Source: Comamonadaceae bacterium (GTDB taxonomy: Bacteria > Pseudomonadota > Gammaproteobacteria > Burkholderiales > Burkholderiaceae_C). Taken from it: a stretch of DNA of 64,000 nucleotides. Numbering within the stretch: position 1 is the stretch's first letter; each line of letters opens with the position of its first letter. A program made the position numbers and the translations under genes. This document shows positions 35,392 to 45,538 of the stretch, piece after piece. The notes beneath the pieces were generated by a model. The model was given only the letters and a program-made list of their open reading frames with translations. It was not told the DNA's origin and made no database searches. Location of the stretch: assembly GCA_947450695.1 (NCBI GenBank), contig CANFWV010000008.1:1-64000 (forward strand), in the 5' to 3' direction.

Positions 35392-36142
35392 AACAGCCCA
35401 GGCAACCCAGCCTGTGATTGAGATTGTCGGGCTACGCAAGTCATTTGGAGTGAATGAAGTTCTCAAGGGCATTGACCTGACGGTGAAGCAGGGCGAAGTC
35501 ATCGCGATCATTGGTAAAAGCGGTTCCGGGAAGAGTACGCTGCTTCGTTGCATCAACGGGCTTGAGAATTTTCAGAGCGGCAAAATCGAGGTTGATGGCA
35601 AGCCACTGGATCATGCCAGCCCGGGTGCGATGCGCGAACTACGTCAGCGCGTAGGCATGATTTTTCAGAGCTTCAATTTGTTCCCGCATTTGACGGTTGG
35701 AAAAAACATCATGTTGGCCCCCTTTCTGGTCAAAAAGAAAGATTCAGCATCGGCCCAAGCCAATGCCATCAAGCTGCTTAAGCGTGTCGGGCTGAGTGAA
35801 AAATTCGATGCCTTCGCCGATCAATTGTCAGGCGGGCAGCAACAACGCGTGGCCATTGCACGGGCCTTGGCCATGGAACCGGCAGTGTTGTTGTGCGACG
35901 AAATCACGAGCGCGCTGGACCCGGAATTAGTCGGTGAAGTCTTGCGTGTGGTTGAAAGCTTGGCCAACGAAGGCATGACTTTGCTGATGGTGACGCACGA
36001 AATGAGTTTTGCCCGCAAAGTCAGTCACCGCGTGATTTTCATGCACCAGGGTCTGGTCCATGAGATCGGCACACCAGCTGATATTTTTGGCAACCCGAAA
36101 ACCGCCGAACTCAAACAGTTCCTGTCTTCTATTGCCAATTGA
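35378..36142 (+). CDS. Amino-acid ABC transporter ATP-binding protein
   Basis: 254 residues, GlnQ/HisP-type ATPase with all signatures: Walker A GKSGSGKST, Q-loop MIFQSFNLFPHLT, LSGGQQQRVAIARAL, Walker B LLCDEITSALDPE and the switch His in VTHEMSF. Note DEITSALD where DEPTSALD is most usual; Pro to Ile is tolerated in this family. It drives the two preceding permeases. Confidence 0.94.
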   Translation: MLTVETAQATQPVIEIVGLRKSFGVNEVLKGIDLTVKQGEVIAIIGKSGSGKSTLLRCINGLENFQSGKIEVDGKPLDHASPGAMRELRQRVGMIFQSFNLFPHLTVGKNIMLAPFLVKKKDSASAQANAIKLLKRVGLSEKFDAFADQLSGGQQQRVAIARALAMEPAVLLCDEITSALDPELVGEVLRVVESLANEGMTLLMVTHEMSFARKVSHRVIFMHQGLVHEIGTPADIFGNPKTAELKQFLSSIAN

Positions 36143-36245
36143 AAACATCAACGCAACTGCATCACGGTATGGTTTGATGTTCAGCTGATATCGATGGTGC
36201 CGCTGTTTTCCCTAGAACTTTTCAATTTGATGGTGGTCTTGATTT

Positions 36246-37334
36246 ATGCCGGAAAATGGCCCTGAAAATCGTAACAACAGTCCTTACATCCTTGTGCTGG
36301 GAATGGGGGGGACGATTTCTGGAATTTCGGAGAATGTAGACAACCCGCGTCAATATCAGGCCGGAAAGGTCAGTGTCAAGAACCTTGTCAAATCCGCAGG
36401 CCTCGCCACCTTGGGCGGGCTCAAGGTGGCCTCCAAACAAGTGGCCAACATAGACAGCCAAAACTTGACGGAAGCACAATTGACCGAGCTGGGCCAGCTG
36501 GTGACTCGGGGACTTGACGATCCTTTGCTGAAAGGACTGGTGATCACGCAGGGCACCGACACCATTGAGGAGGTCGGCGTTTTTTTGCACCTCACCTGTG
36601 GCAGCAAAGCCAAGCTTGCTGCAAAACGGATTGTATTAACCGGTGCCATGCTTCCTTCAAACGCATTGCACACTGACGGACCAAGTAACTTGAGCAACGC
36701 ATTGAGGTGGGCGTCATCTGCGTTCGATGAATGCCCGGGAGGCGTCTACGGCGTATTTGCTGGCAAGGTGTGCTTAGGGATGGATTTAAGCAAGCGACAT
36801 TCCACCGATTTGGACGCGCCCTTGCAAGCTGCTTTTTGCAGCGCCGTCGAGACCATAGACCCGGCATGGCTGTCCATGGTCAAAGCCAGGCTGTCTCCAC
36901 CCAATATTGATTTGCCCATTCCGGAAAACGATGCATGGCCCTGGGTTGAAATACTGACCAGCCATGCCGGGGCTCGACCGGAATCCGTGGCTATTTGGAT
37001 CGGAAGTGGCGTCCAGGGTCTGGTGGTGGCGGGCACCGGGCTGGGTGGATTCCACGCATCTTGGTCTCCCAGCCTCAAAATTGCTGTCGCACAAGGAATC
37101 GCTATCGTCCGCAGTAGTCGGACGGGCGCTGGATTTGTCAGCTCAGATATTCCGGAGAAAGAAATAGACGGAATGGTTGCGGCCGGAAATCTGTCCGCGC
37201 CCAAGGCCCGCATAGGATTGCAGCTAGCCTTGAATGCGGCGAAACGGTTAAACGACACATCCACGTTAACGACTTGGTCAGATCTATTTTTAAAAACGAC
37301 ACACTTTCAGCCAAACGCCAGAAACCCTGAATGA
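36246..37334 (+). CDS. L-asparaginase-family amidohydrolase (cytoplasmic)
   Basis: 362 residues without a signal peptide. The two nucleophile-bearing asparaginase signatures are present: GMGGTISG near the N-terminus and VITQGTDTIEE (~110), followed by RIVLTGAMLPSNALHTDG. Asparaginase (Asn to Asp plus ammonia) is the best call; activity on Gln or related amides is possible. It lies 103 bases after the ATPase and is last in the importer module, so import followed by deamidation of Asn is a coherent role for the operon. The promoter is not evident. Confidence 0.88.
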   Translation: MPENGPENRNNSPYILVLGMGGTISGISENVDNPRQYQAGKVSVKNLVKSAGLATLGGLKVASKQVANIDSQNLTEAQLTELGQLVTRGLDDPLLKGLVITQGTDTIEEVGVFLHLTCGSKAKLAAKRIVLTGAMLPSNALHTDGPSNLSNALRWASSAFDECPGGVYGVFAGKVCLGMDLSKRHSTDLDAPLQAAFCSAVETIDPAWLSMVKARLSPPNIDLPIPENDAWPWVEILTSHAGARPESVAIWIGSGVQGLVVAGTGLGGFHASWSPSLKIAVAQGIAIVRSSRTGAGFVSSDIPEKEIDGMVAAGNLSAPKARIGLQLALNAAKRLNDTSTLTTWSDLFLKTTHFQPNARNPE

Positions 37335-37388
37335 CGCCACGCGAAAGCGGTCGTTCACGCATGTCGGGTCCGTCGCCCAAGCCAACAT

Positions 37389-37565
37389 TTAGCGCAAGCG
37401 CTCAAGCGTCAAGACTGCAAAAAAGCCAAACGCGGAGACCAGCGTCCACTTCAAAATCAACAGGCCGTAGCGCTTGAACCGTGCCTGCCCACTGATCGCA
37501 AACAAGGCAAAGCAAGCGCCAGCGGCGAGCATAAGCAAGATGAGAAGCCAACGAAAAAGCAGCAT
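37389..37565 (-). CDS. 58-residue membrane protein at the end of the dcw cluster
   Basis: Small frame from ATG 37565 to TAA 37389. Two hydrophobic segments (LLFRWLLILLMLAAGACFALF at about 2-22, written here as key stretch WLLILLMLAAG, and LLILKWTLVSAFGFFAVLTL at about 35-53) are split by a basic loop (GQARFKRYG), ending LERLR. GAGG lies 7 bases before the ATG. It follows lpxC by 26 bases on the same strand, so it is likely co-transcribed. No family known to me; a real gene is supported by clean membrane topology and ribosome site. Confidence 0.75.
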   Translation of the reverse strand: MLLFRWLLILLMLAAGACFALFAISGQARFKRYGLLILKWTLVSAFGFFAVLTLERLR

Positions 37566-37591
37566 GTTGAAACCTCAGCGTGGAGCGCCGG

Positions 37592-38515
37592 TTACCAAGC
37601 CGGCGCGAGTTGCGCAAGGCCTTTGGGCGCGGTTATGTCATCGGTGAAACTGACGACTTCATAGGCCTCTGGGTGCGCCAGCAACTCACGCAGCAGAAGG
37701 TTGTTCATCGCGTGGCCGGAGCGGAAAGCGCTGTAGGCGGCCAGCAAAGGTTTACCCAACAGATACAGGTCACCCATGGCGTCCAATATCTTGTGTTTGA
37801 CGAACTCGTCGTTGTAGCGCAAGCCTTCGGTGTTCAGCACCTTGTAGTCGTCCATGACGATGGCATTGTCCAAACCACCGCCGAGTGCCAAGCCGTTGGC
37901 GCGCATCATCTCGACGTCTTTGGTGAAGCCGAAGGTGCGGGCTCGCGCGATGTCTCGGATATACGAATCACTGCCCATGTCGAATTCAACCCGTTGACCT
38001 GTGGAGTCCACTGCCGGGTGGTCAAAATCAATTTCAAAACTGAGCTTATAGCCTTCGTACGGACTCAGACGCGCCCACTTGGTACTGACGCCCTCGCCTT
38101 CCCGAACTTCAACTGGCTTGATCACGCGTACAAATTTTTTGGCTGTCTGTTGCAAGGCGATGCCGGCTGACTGCAGCAAAAAAACAAACGAAGCCGCAGA
38201 GCCATCCAAGATGGGTACTTCTTCAGCGGTGATGTCGATGAACAGATTGTCAATGCCGAGGCCGGCGCAAGCAGACATCAGATGCTCAACGGTGAAGACT
38301 TTCGCGTTGCCGCAGGAAATGGTCGAAGCCATGCGCGTGTCGGTCACCGCCACAGCGGACACCACAATGTCCACCGGTTGCGGCAAATCGACGCGCCTGA
38401 AAACGATGCCGGTGTCCGCCGGCGCTGGCCGCAGCGTCAACTCAACGCGCTGACCGCTGTGCAGACCAACGCCCACCGCTTTGGTCAGGGATTTGAGAGT
38501 TCTTTGAGCCAGCAT
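37592..38515 (-). CDS. lpxC: LpxC, UDP-3-O-acyl-GlcNAc deacetylase
   Basis: 307 residues; zinc deacetylase catalysing the first committed step of lipid A synthesis. Starts [24 protein letters not shown]. Zinc ligands are His of TVEHLMSA and the His/Asp of [15 protein letters not shown]; the catalytic His lies in RSGHAMNN. As in most Proteobacteria it closes the dcw cluster after ftsZ, here 144 bases downstream. Confidence 0.97.
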   Translation of the reverse strand: MLAQRTLKSLTKAVGVGLHSGQRVELTLRPAPADTGIVFRRVDLPQPVDIVVSAVAVTDTRMASTISCGNAKVFTVEHLMSACAGLGIDNLFIDITAEEVPILDGSAASFVFLLQSAGIALQQTAKKFVRVIKPVEVREGEGVSTKWARLSPYEGYKLSFEIDFDHPAVDSTGQRVEFDMGSDSYIRDIARARTFGFTKDVEMMRANGLALGGGLDNAIVMDDYKVLNTEGLRYNDEFVKHKILDAMGDLYLLGKPLLAAYSAFRSGHAMNNLLLRELLAHPEAYEVVSFTDDITAPKGLAQLAPAW

Positions 38516-38659
38516 GGGCTTATTTTAATTTGCGCTGAAGCACTATGGGGAAATAAGGGCTCATAGCCGCGATAGCATTTTTATTTCCACGTCGACTGCG
38601 CAGCCGCCCCGCGTCCGCCCCAGAAAGAGGGAACGCCAGGGCCGGGCAAAGCGTCAAGC

Positions 38660-39895
38660 TCAATCGGCTTGCTTACGCAAAAAGGCTGGGATCTCGAAGT
38701 CGTCCATGCCGCCAGAAGCCAAGGCATCAACCTTTGCCGCGGCTTGCGTGCGGTTGGTGCGCCAGACGCTCGGCACGGCCATGTTGCCGTAGTCATGCTG
38801 TGTCGGGCTGGCAGGTTGCGCGTTGGCACTGGCGTTGTAGGTTTGACCGGCATTGCCGACCGCCATGTTCAGCACAGGCAGGTTGTCGGTGCCGGTGCGC
38901 AAAACTTGCAACGGCGGCGCTGTACGGCGAATCGTCTGGCGACTCAGTCCCGTGGCGACCACTGTGACGCGAATCTCATCACCCAGGTTGTCGTCATATG
39001 CGGTGCCGTAAATCACATGTGCATCGGGAGATGCGTAGGCGCGGATGGTGTTCATGGCCAGTTTGGATTCGCTCAATTTGAGCGAGCCTTTGGCGGCCGT
39101 GATCAGCACCAAAACACCTTTTGCACCCGACAAGTCAATGCCTTCCAGCAGCGGGCAAGCGACCGCCTGCTCTGCGGCGATGCGCGCGCGATCTGGGCCA
39201 CTGGCCACGGCTGTGCCCATCATGGCTTTGCCGGGTTCGCCCATCACGGTGCGGACGTCTTCAAAGTCGACATTGACGTGGCCTGGCACATTGATGATCT
39301 CGGCAATACCGCCAACCGCATTTTTCAACACGTCGTTGGCATGCGCAAAGGCCTCGTCTTGGGTGATGTCGTCGCCCAGCACGTCGAGCAGTTTTTCATT
39401 CAGCACAACGATCAGCGAGTCAACATTCGCTTCGAGTTCGGCCAGGCCGCTGTCGGCGTTCGTCATGCGACGGCCGCCTTCCCAGTCGAATGGTTTGGTG
39501 ACCACGCCGACGGTGAGAATGCCCATTTCCTTGGCCACACGAGCGATCACTGGCGCTGCGCCAGTACCGGTGCCACCGCCCATGCCGGCGGTGATGAACA
39601 GCATGTGCGCACCAGCGATGGCTTCACGGATGTCGTCCACCGCGAGCTCAGCCGCATCGCGGCCTTTTTCGGGTTTGCTACCTGCACCCAGCCCGCTGCC
39701 ACCCAGTTGAATCGTCTTGTGCGCAGTGCCGCGGCCGAGCGCTTGTGCATCGGTGTTGGCGCAGATGAATTCGACGCCTTGCACGCCACTTTCAATCATG
39801 TGTTCAACAGCATTGCCGCCACCGCCGCCAACGCCGATCACTTTGATCAGAGTGCCTTGGTTGAACTCTTCAATCTCGATCATTTCGATGCTCAT
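38660..39895 (-). CDS. ftsZ: FtsZ, cell-division tubulin homologue
   Basis: GTPase that forms the Z-ring. 411 residues from ATG 39895 (MSIEMIEIEEF), with AGGAGG 7 bases before it; the frame to 39919 is not needed. GTP-binding tubulin signature GMGGGTGTGAAPV, the T7 region DFEDVRTVM, a poorly conserved linker, and a conserved C-terminal tail DDFEIPAFLRKQAD, which is the docking peptide for FtsA and ZipA. Follows ftsA by 138 bases. Confidence 0.98.
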   Translation of the reverse strand: MSIEMIEIEEFNQGTLIKVIGVGGGGGNAVEHMIESGVQGVEFICANTDAQALGRGTAHKTIQLGGSGLGAGSKPEKGRDAAELAVDDIREAIAGAHMLFITAGMGGGTGTGAAPVIARVAKEMGILTVGVVTKPFDWEGGRRMTNADSGLAELEANVDSLIVVLNEKLLDVLGDDITQDEAFAHANDVLKNAVGGIAEIINVPGHVNVDFEDVRTVMGEPGKAMMGTAVASGPDRARIAAEQAVACPLLEGIDLSGAKGVLVLITAAKGSLKLSESKLAMNTIRAYASPDAHVIYGTAYDDNLGDEIRVTVVATGLSRQTIRRTAPPLQVLRTGTDNLPVLNMAVGNAGQTYNASANAQPASPTQHDYGNMAVPSVWRTNRTQAAAKVDALASGGMDDFEIPAFLRKQAD

Positions 39896-40033
39896 GGGAG
39901 CCTCCTGTTTGTATTGCAATTGCTTGGATTTAAATAATTTTTTGATGTCTGCATGATTTTTATGACGGCGGGTCAGCCCCTCCCGAATGTGTTGGACATG
40001 ATGCGGTCAGGCGTTGCATTGAGAAATAATTCA

Positions 40034-41263
40034 TCAGAAGTTCCCCACTAGCCAGTCTTTGACCTTACCGAAAGCGTTGTGCATGCTGCCGGCTTTTTGC
40101 GAGACTTTGTAGCCGCGCATGCGTGCCAGCCGGGCTTCTTCCAGAAGACCCATCACGGTGGCGGCACGCGCCTGCGCGACCATGTCTGACAGTGCGCTGG
40201 AATAGCGTGGCATGCCGCGTCGGACCGGCTTTAAAAAGATGTCTTCGCCTAGTTCGACCATGCCCGGCATGACGGCGCTGCCGCCGGTGATGACGATGCC
40301 GGAAGACAGCACTTCCTCGTAGCCTGACTCGCGGATCACCTGCTGCACCAGCGAGTAGATTTCTTCGATGCGTGGCTCAATCACGCCGGCCAGCGCTTGG
40401 CGGCTGAGCATGCGCGGACCACGGTCACCCAGACCCGGGACTTCGACTTGCCGCTCCGGGTCAGCCAGCAACTGCTTGGCGCAGCCGTTTTCAACCTTGA
40501 TGTCTTCGGCGTCTTTGGTGGGGGTGCGCAGCGCCATGGCGATGTCGCTGGTGATCAAGTCGCCGGCGATCGGGATCACCGCGGTGTGACGAATCGCACC
40601 GCCTGTGAAGATCGCCACATCAGTAGTGCCCGCACCGATGTCAACCATCGCCACGCCCAATTCACGCTCGTCTTGCGTCAACACCGCGAGGCTGGACGCC
40701 AACGGATTCAGCATCAGCTGATCAACTTCAAGGCCGCAACGACGCACGCACTTGATGATGTTTTCAGCAGCGCTTTGTGCACCGGTGACGATGTGGATTT
40801 TGGCTTCCAAACGGATACCGCTCATGCCGATGGGCTCGCGCACGTCTTGCCCGTCAATCACAAACTCTTGTGGCTCGACCAGCAGCAATCGCTGGTCAGT
40901 CGAGATGTTGATGGCCTTGGCAGTTTCAATCACCCGGGCGACGTCGGCCTGGCTGACTTCCTTGTCTTTGACCGCGACCATGCCGCTCGAATTGATACCG
41001 CGAATATGGCTGCCCGTGATGCCGGTGTAGACGCGGCCAATCTTGCAATCTGCCATCAACTCGGCTTCTTTGAGCGCCTGTTGAATGCTTTGCACGGTGG
41101 CGTCAATGTTGACCACTACGCCACGCTTGAGACCGCTGCTGGCCGCGATGCCGAGGCCCGCCAGTTTGAGCTCTCCATTGAGCAATATTTCAGCAACCAC
41201 CACCATCACTTTGCTGGTACCGATGTCGAGCCCGACAACCAGATCTTTGTATTCTTTGGCCAT
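40034..41263 (-). CDS. ftsA: FtsA, actin-like cell-division protein
   Basis: 409 residues. Actin-like ATPase that tethers FtsZ to the membrane. KDLVVGLDIGTSKVMVVVAE is the phosphate-1 loop, VDIGAGTTDVAIF the phosphate-2 loop, and TGGSAVMPGM the adenosine motif. C-terminal amphipathic helix ends GKVKDWLVGNF. The gap to ftsQ is 13 bases. Confidence 0.97.
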   Translation of the reverse strand: MAKEYKDLVVGLDIGTSKVMVVVAEILLNGELKLAGLGIAASSGLKRGVVVNIDATVQSIQQALKEAELMADCKIGRVYTGITGSHIRGINSSGMVAVKDKEVSQADVARVIETAKAINISTDQRLLLVEPQEFVIDGQDVREPIGMSGIRLEAKIHIVTGAQSAAENIIKCVRRCGLEVDQLMLNPLASSLAVLTQDERELGVAMVDIGAGTTDVAIFTGGAIRHTAVIPIAGDLITSDIAMALRTPTKDAEDIKVENGCAKQLLADPERQVEVPGLGDRGPRMLSRQALAGVIEPRIEEIYSLVQQVIRESGYEEVLSSGIVITGGSAVMPGMVELGEDIFLKPVRRGMPRYSSALSDMVAQARAATVMGLLEEARLARMRGYKVSQKAGSMHNAFGKVKDWLVGNF

Positions 41264-41276
41264 AGTCCTTTAACCC

Positions 41277-42077
41277 TTATTTCTTGTTCTGTTTGTCACC
41301 GACGGCAACCGTCGTGACGCCGCGCAACTTGATCGCATAACCATTGCCGTAGCGCAAATCCGCGGACTGCAGATTGCGTCCAAATTTAGATGAGGTTTGC
41401 GCCACAGTGGCGACGAAACGCTCTACCCGGGCTTGAATGTCGGCCGGACTGCCCAAGCCCAGTTCAATCACGCCGCCGCCACCCAGCAAAACACGCCAGC
41501 TGCCGCGATTGGTCAACTCCAACTCGGTTAATTTGATGTCCAGCTTTTCGAGCAGCGGAACCACCGCCCGATACCCCTGCAGCACCAGAGCAGACTGACC
41601 TTTGGGGCCGTTCAGCAGAGGCAAATCATCGACCTCTACATCGCCTTGGTTGACTTCAAACACTTCGCCAAAACTATTCACCAATTGCGCATCGGCCTCG
41701 GTGCCCCAAAAAGCCACAGCCTGATGCTCTTGCAACTCAACGCGAAGGCCGTCCGGGAACTCGCGCCGCACCACTGCGTAACGAACCCACGGCACGTTTT
41801 CGAAGGCTCTGCGAGTGCGCGCCAGATCGAGCGTGAAAAAATTACCCGCTAATTTTGGTGCGACATTGGCCCGCAATGTCGCTGCGTTGTTGTGCGCTAA
41901 GTCGGTGTCTACATGAATAGCCTTCAGGCTGAAGACCGGCTGCTTTGCCAACCAGCCCGCCACGGCGGTCAGTGACAGTGCGGCAAACACCAGCAAAAAA
42001 GCCAGGGCGGCATTGTTCATAAGCCTGACGTCAAGCGGCAAGGCTTTGCTGAAAGGTGCGCGTTTGACTCGGCTCAT
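41277..42077 (-). CDS. ftsQ: FtsQ, divisome assembly protein
   Basis: 266 residues from ATG 42077 (MSRVKRAPF), which overlaps the ddl stop by four bases. Short cytoplasmic N-terminus, one transmembrane segment ([19 protein letters not shown]), a POTRA domain (VFSLKAIHV...) and a beta domain ([22 protein letters not shown]) that binds FtsB/FtsL. Typical length for the family. Confidence 0.93.
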   Translation of the reverse strand: MSRVKRAPFSKALPLDVRLMNNAALAFLLVFAALSLTAVAGWLAKQPVFSLKAIHVDTDLAHNNAATLRANVAPKLAGNFFTLDLARTRRAFENVPWVRYAVVRREFPDGLRVELQEHQAVAFWGTEADAQLVNSFGEVFEVNQGDVEVDDLPLLNGPKGQSALVLQGYRAVVPLLEKLDIKLTELELTNRGSWRVLLGGGGVIELGLGSPADIQARVERFVATVAQTSSKFGRNLQSADLRYGNGYAIKLRGVTTVAVGDKQNKK

Positions 42078-43060
42078 GCACTGACTCCGGTGGTCAACGG
42101 TGCCGGTTGATGGTCCAAACTGGCGCTTTGCAACACGGCCAAACAAAGCGCTTCATAAGGCATGCCCGCTGCCCGTGCAGACATCGGCACCAGTGAATGA
42201 CTGGTCATGCCGGGAGAGGTATTCAGTTCCAGCAAATAAGGTTGACGTGTTACCGCGTCAATCATCACGTCGGCGCGCGCCCAGCCACGGCAATTCAAGG
42301 TCTGGTAGGCCGCCAGCACGAGTTGCTGAATGGCGGCCTCTTCACCTGCCGGCAAGCCGCAGGGCACGATGTACTGTGTGGTGTCAGTGAAGTATTTGTT
42401 TTGGTAGTCGTAGTTGCCTTCGGGGGCGACGATGCGAATCACCGGTAAGGCACGTGCATCAGCACCGGAACCCAGCACCGGGCAAGTGACTTCATCGCCG
42501 CTGATGTACTGCTCGCACAAAATGTCGGCGTCGAGCTGCGCGGCTTGAGCCACGGCCTCGGCCATCTGACTTGCGCTGGTCACTTTGGTCAAGCCGATCG
42601 ACGAACCCTCTCGCGCCGGCTTCACGATCAACGGCAAACCCAAGGTGGCGGGCACGGCCATCACATCAGCGGAACTGTAAACACCCCGGCGTAATAAAAC
42701 GTAACGCGGCGTGCTCAAGCCATCGGCCAGCCAGATCCGCTTGGTCATGACCTTGTCGATGCACACACTCGACGCCATCACGCCGGACCCGGTGTAAGGA
42801 ATACCCAGCAATTCGAGTGCACCCTGCACCGTTCCGTCTTCGCCGAAACGTCCGTGCAAGGCTATAAAGCAACGCGCGATGCCTTCTGTCTTGAGCTCAT
42901 TCAGAGGACGCTCAGCGGGATCAAAAGCGTGTGCATCAACGCCTTGTGAAAGTAAAGCGGCCAGTACGCCCCGACCCGACATGAGAGAAATTTCACGCTC
43001 GGCGGAGTGCCCCCCCATGAGCACAGCCACTTTCCCGAAACTGGTGGGATCAGTGTGCAT
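42074..43060 (-). CDS. ddl: Ddl, D-alanine--D-alanine ligase
   Basis: 328 residues from ATG 43060, with GGAGGTG 6 bases upstream; the frame to 43189 lies inside murC and is not used. ATP-grasp ligase: [49 protein letters not shown] and [17 protein letters not shown] are all intact. Its start overlaps murC by 11 bases. Confidence 0.97.
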   Translation of the reverse strand: MHTDPTSFGKVAVLMGGHSAEREISLMSGRGVLAALLSQGVDAHAFDPAERPLNELKTEGIARCFIALHGRFGEDGTVQGALELLGIPYTGSGVMASSVCIDKVMTKRIWLADGLSTPRYVLLRRGVYSSADVMAVPATLGLPLIVKPAREGSSIGLTKVTSASQMAEAVAQAAQLDADILCEQYISGDEVTCPVLGSGADARALPVIRIVAPEGNYDYQNKYFTDTTQYIVPCGLPAGEEAAIQQLVLAAYQTLNCRGWARADVMIDAVTRQPYLLELNTSPGMTSHSLVPMSARAAGMPYEALCLAVLQSASLDHQPAPLTTGVSA

Positions 43061-44459
43061 GAACACCTCCCATGGCCATGACCTTGCCTGGCACCAGACC
43101 GATGGAGCCTGCGCCCATGCAGACAACCACATCACCGGCTTGCGCAAGATCCAGAATCGCTTGTGGCATAGCGTCGATCGCGTCGACAAATACCGGCTCT
43201 AATTTGCCGGCGATGCGCAAAGCGCGGGTCAGCGCACGGCCGTCAGCCGCGACGATGGGTGCTTCACCTGCGGCATACACCTCGGCTAACAGCACGGCAT
43301 CGGCTTGGCCAATGACCTTGACAAAGTCTTCAAAACAATCCCGTGTGCGGCTGAAACGATGGGGCTGAAAAGCCAACACCAAACGCCGGCCTGGAAAGGC
43401 GCCGCGTGCTGCTGCCAGCGTGGCGGCCATCTCGACCGGATGATGTCCGTAGTCATCAATCAGCGTGAAGTGACCGCCCGCCGCAGCAAGTGCTTCACCG
43501 TAGCGCTGGAAGCGCCGTCCCACGCCGTTGAATTCAGCCAACGCTTTCTGCACCGCGGCATCTGGAATGTCGAGTTCCACGGCCACCGCAATGGCCGACA
43601 GCGCATTCAACACGTTGTGCTCGCCAGGCAAGTTCAGGACTACCGGCATGTCGGGCATCGTGACACCGTTGCGGCGTTTCACGGTGAAATGCATTTGACC
43701 ATTGACGTGACGCACATCGACAGCTCGGACTTGAGCGTCTGCATTGAAGCCGTAGCTGGTGACCGGGCACGAGACCTGCGCAATGATCTCGCGCACAGCA
43801 GCATCGTCGGTGCACAAAATCGCGGTGCCGTAAAAAGGCATTCGGTGCAAAAAGTCGACGAAAGCAGCCTTCAGCTTGCCAAAGTCGTGCCCATAGGTTT
43901 CCATGTGGTCGGCGTCAATGTTGGTGACCACCGCCATCACCGGCAGCAGGTTCAAAAACGAGGCGTCGGATTCGTCAGCTTCGACCACGATGTAGTCGCC
44001 CGAGCCCAGCTTGGCATTGGTGCCTGCACTGTTGAGGCGACCCCCAATCACATACGTGGGGTCCAGCCCGGCTTCTGCCAACACGCTGGCGACCAAGCTG
44101 GTAGTGGTGGTTTTGCCATGTGTGCCCGCAATCGCGATGCCGCGTTTAAGGCGCATCAACTCGGCCAGCATAAGGGCGCGCGGTACCACTGGAATTTGTT
44201 TTTCGCGGGCTGCCACGACTTCCGGATTGTCAGCGCGCACTGCCGTCGAGGTGACCACGGCATCCACACTGGCCAAATTGCTGGCCGCATGACCGACATA
44301 GGTTTTGATACCCAGACCGGCTAGGCGGCGCAGCGTCGCGCTGTCAGCCAAGTCGGACCCGGTGATCACGTACCCGAGGTTGTGCAGCACTTCTGCAATG
44401 CCGGACATGCCGGAGCCACCGATGCCGATGAAGTGAATGTTGTTAACCGCGTGCTTCAT
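43050..44459 (-). CDS. murC: MurC, UDP-MurNAc--L-alanine ligase
   Basis: 469 residues. Adds L-Ala to UDP-MurNAc. [17 protein letters not shown] (UDP site), [13 protein letters not shown] (ATP), [10 protein letters not shown] and DDYGHHPVE. Its start overlaps the murG stop (44456-44459), and it converges no other gene. Paralogue of mpl at 21574. Confidence 0.97.
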   Translation of the reverse strand: MKHAVNNIHFIGIGGSGMSGIAEVLHNLGYVITGSDLADSATLRRLAGLGIKTYVGHAASNLASVDAVVTSTAVRADNPEVVAAREKQIPVVPRALMLAELMRLKRGIAIAGTHGKTTTTSLVASVLAEAGLDPTYVIGGRLNSAGTNAKLGSGDYIVVEADESDASFLNLLPVMAVVTNIDADHMETYGHDFGKLKAAFVDFLHRMPFYGTAILCTDDAAVREIIAQVSCPVTSYGFNADAQVRAVDVRHVNGQMHFTVKRRNGVTMPDMPVVLNLPGEHNVLNALSAIAVAVELDIPDAAVQKALAEFNGVGRRFQRYGEALAAAGGHFTLIDDYGHHPVEMAATLAAARGAFPGRRLVLAFQPHRFSRTRDCFEDFVKVIGQADAVLLAEVYAAGEAPIVAADGRALTRALRIAGKLEPVFVDAIDAMPQAILDLAQAGDVVVCMGAGSIGLVPGKVMAMGGVHAH

Positions 44460-45538
44460 CGAGCCAATTCCTCACAGGCCGCGACGACACTCGCCGTAGC
44501 ATTGATTTTTTTCATTTGATATGCGGCCTCGGCCCGCTCCAGCAGATTGGCCCGCGTCATGGTTTGCAGCAAGCCAGCCAAGCCTTCAGCTGTCAAGTCG
44601 GACTGCTGGATCAACCAGCCGCCGCCGGCTTCTACTAAAAAGCGGGCATTCAATGTCTGGTGGTCATCCACCGCGGCAGGGAAAGGCACAAACAATGCCG
44701 CCGCTCCCACCGCTGCAATTTCAGTCACGGTGCTCGCGCCAGCGCGGCCAATGATGAGGTCGGCATCGGCAAATGCTTGCGCCGTGTCCTCAATGAATGG
44801 TGTCAGCTCGGCCTGCACGCTGGCCTGTTTGTAGTGGCTGCGCAGCGCGTCAATTTGTTGCACACCGCTCTGATGAATGACCTGCGGCCGGCTGGCTTCA
44901 CTCATCAGCGCCAGCGCTTTCGGCACCAGTTCGTTCAGCGCCCGTGCACCCAGACTGCCACCCACCACCAACAGTTTGAGTGGCCCGCTCCGACCTGCAA
45001 AACGTTGAGCTGGAGCAGGCTGCTGCGTGAAAGCGGTACGCAAAGGGTTGCCGACCCACTCGGCTTTTTTGAAGACAGTCGGAAAGGCCGTGAAGATCCG
45101 GTCTGCCACACCTGCCAGCACGCGGTTGGCCATGCCGGCGACTGAATTTTGTTCATGCAAAATAAGCGGCTTGCCCAGCAGCACCGCCATCATGCCGCCC
45201 GGAAAACTGACGTATCCGCCCAAGCCGATGACCACATCGGGCTTCACCCGGCGCACCACCTGAATACTTTGCCAGAAGGCCTGCAGCAGACGCAGCGGCA
45301 GCCAAACCAGCGTGAGAAGACCCTTGCCGCGAACACCGGAAAAATCAATCGATTCAAAAACGAATCCCTGCGCCGGCACCAGTTGACTCTCCATGCTCGG
45401 CTGACCAACGCGGCCCTTGCCACCCAGCCAATGCACCTCCCAGCCGCGCTCGCGCAAAGCCTCAGCTACAGCCAAACCGGGGAAGATGTGCCCGCCAGTG
45501 CCGCCGGCCATGACAAGGGCGGTGAGAGGACGTGTCAT
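44456..45538 (-). CDS. murG: MurG, undecaprenyl-PP-MurNAc-pentapeptide GlcNAc transferase
   Basis: 360 residues, GT28 enzyme making lipid II at the inner face of the membrane. [17 protein letters not shown] at the N-terminus, [29 protein letters not shown] and [15 protein letters not shown] are the lipid I and UDP-GlcNAc motifs. Four-base overlaps with both neighbours. Confidence 0.97.
   Translation of the reverse strand: MTRPLTALVMAGGTGGHIFPGLAVAEALRERGWEVHWLGGKGRVGQPSMESQLVPAQGFVFESIDFSGVRGKGLLTLVWLPLRLLQAFWQSIQVVRRVKPDVVIGLGGYVSFPGGMMAVLLGKPLILHEQNSVAGMANRVLAGVADRIFTAFPTVFKKAEWVGNPLRTAFTQQPAPAQRFAGRSGPLKLLVVGGSLGARALNELVPKALALMSEASRPQVIHQSGVQQIDALRSHYKQASVQAELTPFIEDTAQAFADADLIIGRAGASTVTEIAAVGAAALFVPFPAAVDDHQTLNARFLVEAGGGWLIQQSDLTAEGLAGLLQTMTRANLLERAEAAYQMKKINATASVVAACEELAR

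Noticed and set aside
37402-37617. A 71-codon minus-strand frame overlapping the start of the lpxC-ftsZ end region
   Set aside because: It overlaps the lpxC 3' end and the better-supported 58-residue membrane frame at 37389-37565.
38669-39937. A 422-codon open frame on the + strand antisense to ftsZ
   Set aside because: ftsZ on the minus strand has full family motifs; the antisense frame has no recognisable protein features and is a codon-bias shadow.
40397-41317. A 306-codon + strand frame antisense to ftsA
   Set aside because: ftsA is intact on the opposite strand; no ribosome site or protein motif in the shadow frame.
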